Positions 34,969 through 41,862 of a DNA stretch of 41,862 nt are shown here, piece after piece (the first letter of the stretch is position 1; each line of letters begins with the position of its first letter). The notes below the pieces were generated by a model that was given only the letters and a program-made list of their open reading frames with translations, had not been told where the DNA came from and ran no database searches. The DNA is from Fomitopsis serialis (Eukaryota; Basidiomycota; Agaricomycetes; Polyporales; Fomitopsidaceae): positions 1 to 41,862 of the forward strand of contig NW_025955307.1 in NCBI RefSeq assembly GCF_022376445.1, read 5' to 3'. The translations under genes and the position numbers were made by a program.

Positions 34969-37600
34969 TTAGCCTTACTGTCAAGCTTTTTTTTCACTCC
35001 GTCACACTGGCAATAGAGGCAATTAATGACCCTACATGCATGAAGCCTTGACATGAGGCCTTGAGCTTGAGAGCTTGGGGCCTGGCAATTATCGGTGGCC
35101 ATACATATGTAGGCCTGCAACAACGGTTCTCTTGCAACACGATATCTTGCAATCCCAGGTACACTACGCAGTTTGGTTGTCAGGCCGCCTCAGCGCACAA
35201 GTTCTGTCCAATCTGACTAACACGTTCACCGTTGGCGAAATACTGAATGTTAATATCACTGTCCTTGAAGAACAGTGCGCAGGTCGTGGACACGATGGTT
35301 GCGAAACCGTCGGTGCTTTATGGGTACAAGATAAATAGAGTCCCGGATCATGGTACGCGCAATAGTGTATCTTGGCATATTCGGTCCTGGTTGGCTACGC
35401 ACGCACAGAGTCCAAAAGTGGCCGCAGGGGAGGCCGATGATGTATGCTACAGCGCAGGATAATTTGTTGTTATACGTTTCTGGTGTTTCCTGTAACTCTG
35501 ATCACGTAAGTCGTGCATGCTTAGCTCTACTACGAGCATGTTCTGCCACGACACACCTTCAGCATGTCGTGTAGCCACTGGTGACCTATTGAGAGTATAG
35601 GTGCGATAAGAGTAAGTTGAATCCATTTTTTTGGATATCGAGCGGCGGTCTAAGCGAGGGACCGATACAACGATAGATGCAGCCGTACGCTGTACATGCA
35701 TACGCCCCCAAGCTTGTACCATCACGACATCTATCACAACGGCTGGACCTAGGTCTGTCGAGCGCATGCGCTTTGGATCGTTCGAGCGCACAACCGTGAC
35801 CGCGCTCACTGGCGCGAAGAACAATGTGGCCGTGGTAACACTCCCCGCAGTGCTTCCGCGCGCCCATGACACGATGGCATGATGAACGCTCGCTCTAGCT
35901 CAGGGGCAATGATGAGTACATATAGACGACAACGTCCTCGATACGTACGCAGCTCACGACTGCTTGCATGTTAGTATCCGTTTGCATGAAGGCCGTACAC
36001 ACCGACGGAGTACACACTTGACCTGGAGAACCTCCGGGGAGAGACAACGCCGGGTGTACGGCTAGTAGAGGGCAGGGAGACCATGGGAGTTCACACAGGA
36101 CCGCACCGATATGAAACTGCTTCCGGCGTGAACACAGACAGAGCGTCATAGGTCAGAGGTTGACCTTCGTGTCCGCTCCGCTTTCGTTCAGTTCCGTCTG
36201 CTTCGAGATGTCAGAAGGTGTTCTGGTCCAGACCCTATTGGGTGACGACTTACAGGTCGAACGCGCGCGCATCTGCGCCTACTTACCCTGCTGGGAACCC
36301 TCGGTCGCCGGCCCTCAGACCTCAGGGTTTGAACCGCGTGGCAGCGCACAGATGACGACTCGATGCCATGGTGTGTACGTTGCACGTCAATGTCGCCGTT
36401 GAGCGTGACCACGGTATAGTGGCAGCTCGTCAGTGGCTCAACGATGAGGAGTATTGGCAGCGACTGTCAGCGAGGCTGTGATTGCATCGCGAAGACGAGT
36501 GGGCCTTCCATGCCAGGGACGGACCCTTGATATTTCGAAACGAGGATAGGACCACACTGACGTACGGATGTCTTGCGTCGTGCTTCCAATCGGATGATCC
36601 ATCGGGCTGGCTATGGTGTCGAAGAGTCCGTAGAGAGAAATGAGGACACCCTGTGTGCAGGTGCGCGGCTCACAGGGCCTGGCCGCAGTGCCGCGTGAGA
36701 GTGCAGCCCGCGGCAAGTGAGGAGTCTCGAAGACAGACATAGGAAATGCGGCCCCGGATGCTGTCGAGGGCGACGTCTGTCAGCGCGATCCACACTGGGG
36801 GGACCTGCCTTCCCTACCTTCGAGCAAGGCCCACGGTGAGGCTGGTGCTATCGAGACGCTGGGCTGCCGCGGGTCTAGGAACACGTTCGGGCGATAGAAG
36901 GGCGCAGGCTCGCCGCAGACGGCCCCTGCGAGGAACATGGATGCGGCACATATCGCGCCAGCCAATCACCGGCCAGGAGCGGGCGTCCGCGATGCTCGAG
37001 ACGGAGATGGGGCGGAACTTTATTCGTGTGGCGCGTCGCCGGGGGCGTGGATAGCGAGCCGCGACGGTTCCAACGGCGTGATGCATTGCCAGAAGACACA
37101 GACGGCATCCTGGATTTCACAGCGAAGGCCCACGACGGGGAAAGAACGTACATAGAGGGTGGGCGGGCGAGAGTCAGGCGGATGATACGGGCTCCAAACT
37201 CGACCAAATTCGGCACCCGGGCGTTGGCCACATCGCGCAAAGATAGGTGTTGGACGCGATCGCCCTCGCACGGACGCAAGGGGCTCAGGGTGGATCCGAG
37301 GGCTCAGTCGCCGAGAAGGGCCCGCCGTGGCTCTGTCGTGCTTCGCTGGTCGCTGGTCGTCGCCTGGTCGAAAGGAGCAAAGTTCCCACGGGCTGCTTGT
37401 GGCGTGCGCGGGGGGCGGGGAGCGAACCTTCTTTGTCTCCTCCCACCCCGACGAGATCTCGCGCGCGGTCAGTCAACTTTGTTTTTGAACTTTATATGCG
37501 ATTTTGCTGACCATCGCAATGTCCGTCATCGCCGCGCACGTCCTCTCGCCGACGTCGCTGTCCCCGCCGTCCTCGCCATGGGCTCCACAGTCTCGCCGCC
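34969..37600. other. Gene-poor region upstream of the WOPR regulator
   Basis: About 2.6 kb. Minus-strand frames at 35447-35872 and 36437-37279 are GC-rich with codon-like composition and could be a decayed or unfamiliar gene (segments like ALTDVALDSIRGRISYVCL), but no coherent splice model or family was found. The last 150 bp before 37601 are C/T-rich and contain several upstream ATGs in other frames (37519 and 37579). WOR1-type genes often have long 5' regions, which fits but does not prove that this is regulatory DNA. Confidence 0.4.
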
Positions 37601-39003
37601 ATGTCCCACGACTCCCAGCAGTCCCCTACCAGCGGCAGCGGGTCCAACAACTGGACAGACCCGCCGTGGACGGGCTTCATCGAGACGACAGGTGACGCGC
37701 TGCTCATCCTCGAAGCGGCGCGGCGCGGTATGATTCCTCGCGTCACCCGACGCCTCGTCGATTCCGAGCGCAAGATGATCACCTCGGGCTCTGTCTTCGT
37801 CTTCGACGAGGACGAGAGCGGCATCAAGCGATGGACGGACGGGTTCTTCTGGAGCCCGAGTCGTATATTGGGCAATTTCCTACTCTACCGCGAGACGGAG
37901 AAGCGCGGTGCAGGGCATAGGAGCGCCCGTGTTGAGCAGCAAGAAGAAGTGGACGCGAAAGGTGGCGAGGGCGAGGGGCAGTCGCTGAGCAGGCCAAAGA
38001 GTGAGGCACACCGTCTGACGGGCGTCGACCGCCAGCGCGAGCGCAGCCTTGTAGGCAGCCTCACGAACAGCTACAAGTTCAAGCCAGGTGGGATGATGAA
38101 GAAGGTGCGTCATCCGTTATCTCACCGAAACGGTCTCCCGTATTGAATATCCTCAAGACTTTCTCCCTGACTATCGGTGGCGTCGCCCAGCACCTCATAT
38201 CCTACTACAAGATCGAGGATGTCGAGAAGGGCCGCCTGCGCTCGCCGTCGTCCCTGCCTGAACTCGCCTCGCTCGACATTTCCCCAGAGTACCTAGACAA
38301 GACACATTTCCGCAACCCGCCCAAAGTCGAGGTCGGCGTTGACGGCGTCCCGCGCTACCGCGGCGACGCTGACGACAGCGAGTCCTCGCCGACGCTCTTA
38401 CCCGCGCCGCTCTCGGGCATGCCAATCTACCCGGACAGCAGCGATTCTTCCAAGCGCGGCAAGCAGCGCTACGGCCCCTACGACGGCAGCACCTCCAACA
38501 AGCGGCGCAAGAAGAGCTCCGCGTCTAACCCTGGCTCCTCTCCGGTGGAACCGACTTCTCCCTCATCCGACGTCGCGCAACCGACGCCACAAGCAGCAGT
38601 ACCATACCCCGTCGCCGACCCCGCCGCACCGACGCAGCCTGCGCCACACTACCCTACATACGGGTACTACGTCCAGTCGGGCTACCACCCACCCCCTGTG
38701 TATCCTTCGCCCAGCCCATACCCCACCCTCCCTCCGCCCACGACGAGCTCGCCACACCCGCCGACGCCGCCAAACGCGCAGTACGCGTACCAAAGCTACC
38801 CTCCGCCCGAATCGGCCGGATACGCCTTCGTACTACCCGCAGCCCCACGGGTACGCAACGTACACGCCCCCACCATGGCCGCACTACGGGTACGCGCCGC
38901 CCGCTGGGGCACAGGCGCCGGCGAGCCTCGAGGGCGGGGAAGCGCGTGCGGAGGAGGTCGGCGAGGGCCGCGAGTCGTAGGTGAGAGTTCCGTGTGTGGT
39001 TGA
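37601..39003 (+). CDS. Gti1/Pac2 (WOPR) family transcriptional regulator
   Basis: Sequence-specific DNA-binding regulator of the family containing Wor1, Ryp1, Gti1 and Pac2, which control morphology, mating or secondary metabolism in fungi. Exon 1 is 37601-38104, exon 2 starts 38158 (intron 53 bp). WOPRa spans about residues 20-90 (WTGFIETTGDALLILEAARR, then GMIPRVTRRLVDSERK, then SGIKRWTDGFFWSPSRIL, GNFLLYRETEKR). WOPRb lies around the splice: SLTNSYKFKPGG ... KKTFSLTIGGVAQHLISYYK. The rest is long, Pro/Tyr/Ser-rich and disordered (SGYHPPPVYPSPSPYP), typical of an activation region; a basic stretch NKRRKKSS may be nuclear localisation. As written the frame runs to 39003, but the tail reads more naturally in another frame (YYPQPHGYATYTPPP, ending at 38980), so an indel near 38825 is likely. 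Confidence 0.9.
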
Positions 39004-40412
39004 GGATGAAAACGCTGCTTGGATAGGATCGCTTCGCACGCCCCCCGTGTCTGTGTCTGCTGCTCGTCGTGTTTGCTTCCGTTCGGACTCTGGGGCGCGC
39101 CGATCCCGTCGAGCGCCCGCCGCTGTGTATGTGTACTTGTGCCCGTTTGCCTTTGCCTCTCTGCTGTGTGTACGCCCCGCTCGCCCCTCGCGCTCTCGTA
39201 TCGTCTCGCGCGCGATTGACTACGCTGTGATGTGATGTCTTCTATGCCTCTTACGTGTACTGCTGTCCGGCTTCTTGTTCTCGTAGTGTCTTCCTGGCGC
39301 GGAGGCGGACCGTCGCCCCGCCTCTGCGCTTCCTCTGTCGGCTTGCTCCTGGTGTATATGTGTATCCCTTAGCTCGGCTCGTGCGCGGTCCTTCCCGCGG
39401 TGTACTATTAGTTACAGCAATGAGTAGCGTCTTGCTTATCAGGAATTCGCGATGACCCTGGCGGGACGGTTTGATAGCGCGCATGCGCGTGGGTGTTCAA
39501 GACTTCCAGTTCTACGACTGCATTGCGGTGTCGCTGCAGGCCGCACTGGTTGGTATAGGTACGTTCCTCCCTTTTGCCCGCAAACTGCCATTCTCCTTCT
39601 GATCTTAGCGTTGTTATTTTAAGATGAGTTCCTGATTTCGCCACAAGAGCTGAATCCCTGATGTAGCACAGCAGCGGAGATTTAGAGCGTCGGTGTAGTA
39701 AGTACGTATCCGAGTCAATACTTGCAATCTGTGGCGCAACAAGCGCAAGTACGCCCAGCGACGTACCCCCGAATCTCCCCAGGTTCGTGGAGTTCTGAAG
39801 TTTCCGGTGATGGTTTCTTGCTGAATAGCTCGCTTCATGACATGCTCACCATTTCCGATGAGTTCAACACAGAGTTGCGACGAATTCGGCACAGGGGCTC
39901 ATGATGTGGTGGACGATCACACCGGGTCCGAAGGTCCCAGCGAAGACAACGTATGTCCATAGTAGGGTGCGCGGCGTACTACTGGATCATCACTATGAAA
40001 GGTGGCTGACAGTTGCATCGCTGAGACTCGTACTAATTCGCAAACAACTCCCCGTATATATTAGCATACATGACCGGAGTGGATCATGCAGTGGTCTTCA
40101 TCAAACCATGCTGTATTTTGAATGTGGCCTGGTAGGCCACCGGAGTCAGTGCCTCTGGCAGATGTCAGATCTGCGGTATTCTCGCGTTCGCGCGTTGAGC
40201 TGCCTGTCGCGGAATGGTATGTGCTGCCTCAACTGGCGATGTTCGTACTGTTCTTCTGCTGGGAATTGCAATGACCATGAGTGCTGTGTAAGTAGCGCGC
40301 GGGAGCCGTTAAAAGAGGGCCATTCTTGGCGAGGATCGCCATCTTGTACTTCGCCGGCCTGTTCCTTACCCAAGGACATCCGCGACACCTCAAATATAAA
40401 GAATCATTCTTG
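39004..40412. other. Intergenic; fragment resembling the start of the next gene
   Basis: 3' flank of the WOPR gene, then no clear gene. At about 39839-39900 a plus-strand stretch MLTISDEFNTELRRIRHRG resembles the first residues of the DUF6533-type gene that starts at 40413 (MASEFSVELARYDE). It may be an upstream exon relic or a partial duplication of the 5' end. Confidence 0.35.
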
Positions 40413-41560
40413 ATGGCGAGCGAGTTTAGTGTGGAGTTGGCCCGCTACGATGAGTGAGTGTCTTTCATCGGTCGCGTTGATTGTGGCTCTTGTCCTGTAG
40501 TCGTCGCTGATGTTTGCTCGTAGGATTGGTGATATGATTGTGACATCAGCTTTCAGTCGGTACCAGATGCGGAAATGACACAACCGCGACTTTCACTCAT
40601 TCGCTCCTCTGTAGCCCTTTATGTCTACGATCGCATGCTGACCTTTGGGTCGGAGATCGACTTGATATGGCGCCGAAAGAGGACCGGTATCACAATACCT
40701 GTGCTTTACACATCAATGCACATGCTCATCTTTGGGAACTTGCTGTTGAATGTTTGCCCGCCTGCAGCGATATCGCTTCAGGTGAGCCAACGAGCATCAT
40801 TTGCCCCTCTACGCTCTACCAGTAACAAGCATGCCTATCTATTGCAGAGGTCAGTGTGGATATTCGTAACACAATTTCTTTCGTCTGAGTGGGATGGGAC
40901 AGCTTATGGGCGGTGGTAGTCATGACGAATGTTACGGCCTCTCTCCTCTATCTGATTTGGGGATGTGCGTATCTTAGTCTCGTAGCTGCGTCCACACGCA
41001 CGAACTCACCAGTTTTCCAGTCATTACCGCGATGCGAGTGTATGCCGTCCATGGAAGAGGCAGTGATATCTATGCGCCAGCATTCGTTTTTCTTTGGTGG
41101 CTGATACCTGTGGGCATCAACATCGTACGTTCGTTGTTTGTTACGCAAGTGTTATCTGATCGTGCCGATTGAACATAGTATAATGCAACTACCTGGTTCG
41201 TCATCGCCTCACAGCCGGAACAAGGCTATGATTTAACCTCGAGGACCCCTGTAGCTGTGCACAATATGCAAGTGTCACATGCATTTCACGGACCTGTGAT
41301 AGAAATAACTCATCACGTCCCACCCCTTTCAGATGCGAGTCAAATTTTGTAGTGGAGTCGAACAGCGACTGACCAAACATATCAATTGATTGTTGCTGCA
41401 GTGGAAATTGTTACACGAATTCTATGACCATCGCCGATGGATGTGCTTTGTTTTTCATATGGAGAAACAGCGGGCGGACGGTTGGGCTCCGTGAGATGCT
41501 AGGCGAAAAGCCATCGCTTTCAACCACATTGCTACGCGGAGGTTCGTGCACTATGTGCAG
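40413..41560 (+). CDS. DUF6533-type fungal membrane protein, probably broken
   Basis: Basidiomycete membrane protein family of unknown function, receptor-like. The start MASEFSVELARYDE is split by an intron with donor GTGAGT at 40455. The diagnostic first segment, ALYVYDRMLTFGSEIDLIWR, is at 40612-40671, continuing KRTGITIPVLYTSMHMLIF. An intron (GTGAGC...TGCAG, about 40781-40848) leads to a segment ending with VVVMTNVTASLLYLIWG, another family hallmark. Later parts: FVFLWWLIPVGINI (41088-41126), IYNATTWFVIASQPEQG and MTIADGCALFFIWRNSGRTV, then SLSTTLLRGG (41424-41543), a usual C-terminal element. Several joins do not keep frame in my reconstruction (around 40600 and 40900), so the gene is either a pseudogene, carries sequence errors, or has splice sites that I missed. 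End point approximate. Confidence 0.6.
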
Positions 41561-41862
41561 TGATCAAATGTGCTACCTGAGGCTAATATGCCGCTTCCAG
41601 GGACTGCACACTTCTGGCAAGTTGGGAAGCCCGCGCCGTACACGCGAGACTCATGTGACATCCATTCCAGCGCGCTTTTCGTCACTCGAAATGCCGCCAA
41701 GAGGGGCGGCGCTACCTTGCTCGCGCAGGTCTTTGGAAGGGGACATCGACAAATACTGTAGTATTTGAAAGGCAAGCCTAGGCTTCTGAACGTAGACTAC
41801 TGTACAAAGATCGAGGACTTCTGCTATCGTACAAACTGCTATTGTACACACTGAGTGCAAGA

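Noticed and set aside
36811..37060. Two 23-bp ultrashort introns in minus-strand GC-rich DNA
   Set aside because: GTAGGG...CCAG and GTGAGC...ACAG look intron-like, but joining them does not give a continuous frame and 23 bp is below known fungal intron sizes.
37026..37733. A 235-codon plus-strand frame ahead of the WOPR gene
   Set aside because: It overlaps the WOPR start in another frame and has arginine-rich, family-free composition typical of chance frames in GC-rich DNA.

Overview
The window reads as nuclear DNA of a filamentous basidiomycete, most likely a wood-decay Agaricomycete of the polypore type. Genes are split by many introns of about 46-76 bp with GT/AG borders and CTNAC/CTGAT-like branch points. 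The gene content fits as well: a WSC-domain copper radical oxidase, a GMC oxidoreductase, DUF6533/DUF6534-type membrane proteins and a Gti1/Pac2 regulator. There are no operons, rRNA genes or CRISPR arrays. All family calls come from reading motifs and reconstructing splice joins by eye; no database search was run.

Layout. 0-0.7 kb: 5' part of a GMC oxidoreductase (minus), running off the left edge. 2.0-3.8 kb: DUF6534-type membrane protein (plus). 4.8-6.1 kb: single-exon PIN-domain protein (plus). 6.7-7.3 kb: prefoldin subunit 5 (minus). 7.43 kb: intron-containing tRNA-Gly(CCC). 7.9-9.9 kb: LCHN/DENN-like protein (minus). 10.4-15.35 kb: a large SAC3/GANP mRNA-export scaffold (plus, 11 exons). 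15.7-17.7 kb: tail-anchored FHA protein (plus). 18.1 kb: tRNA-Glu(TTC) (minus). 18.5-20.5 kb: family-1 UDP-glycosyltransferase (minus). 21.9-23.4 kb: GPN1 GTPase (plus). 25.0-26.7 kb: CDK1/Cdc2 kinase (plus). 27.4-31.6 kb: copper radical oxidase with four N-terminal WSC domains (minus, 22 exons). 31.6-37.6 kb: gene-poor DNA with a 296-bp TIR element (MITE-like) and a 19-bp tandem repeat. 37.6-39.0 kb: Gti1/Pac2 (WOPR) regulator (plus). 40.4-41.6 kb: DUF6533-type membrane protein (plus).

The genes do not form one pathway. Conserved housekeeping genes (prefoldin, SAC3, GPN1, CDK1, tRNAs) are interleaved with accessory genes typical of wood-decay fungi (GMC oxidase, copper radical oxidase, UGT, membrane receptor-like families).

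The most important general observation is that six otherwise well-conserved genes carry one or a few single-base losses, mostly in short homopolymers, which break the frame while the flanking codons stay conserved. Three fall in the essential kinase CDK1, including its HRDLKPQN loop. This pattern suggests uncorrected indels in the assembly at least as much as real pseudogenes, so the broken frames should be checked before they are interpreted. I found no convincing new biological system. The items most worth follow-up are these frame breaks, the MITE-like element, the four-WSC oxidase and two probable GC-AG introns.
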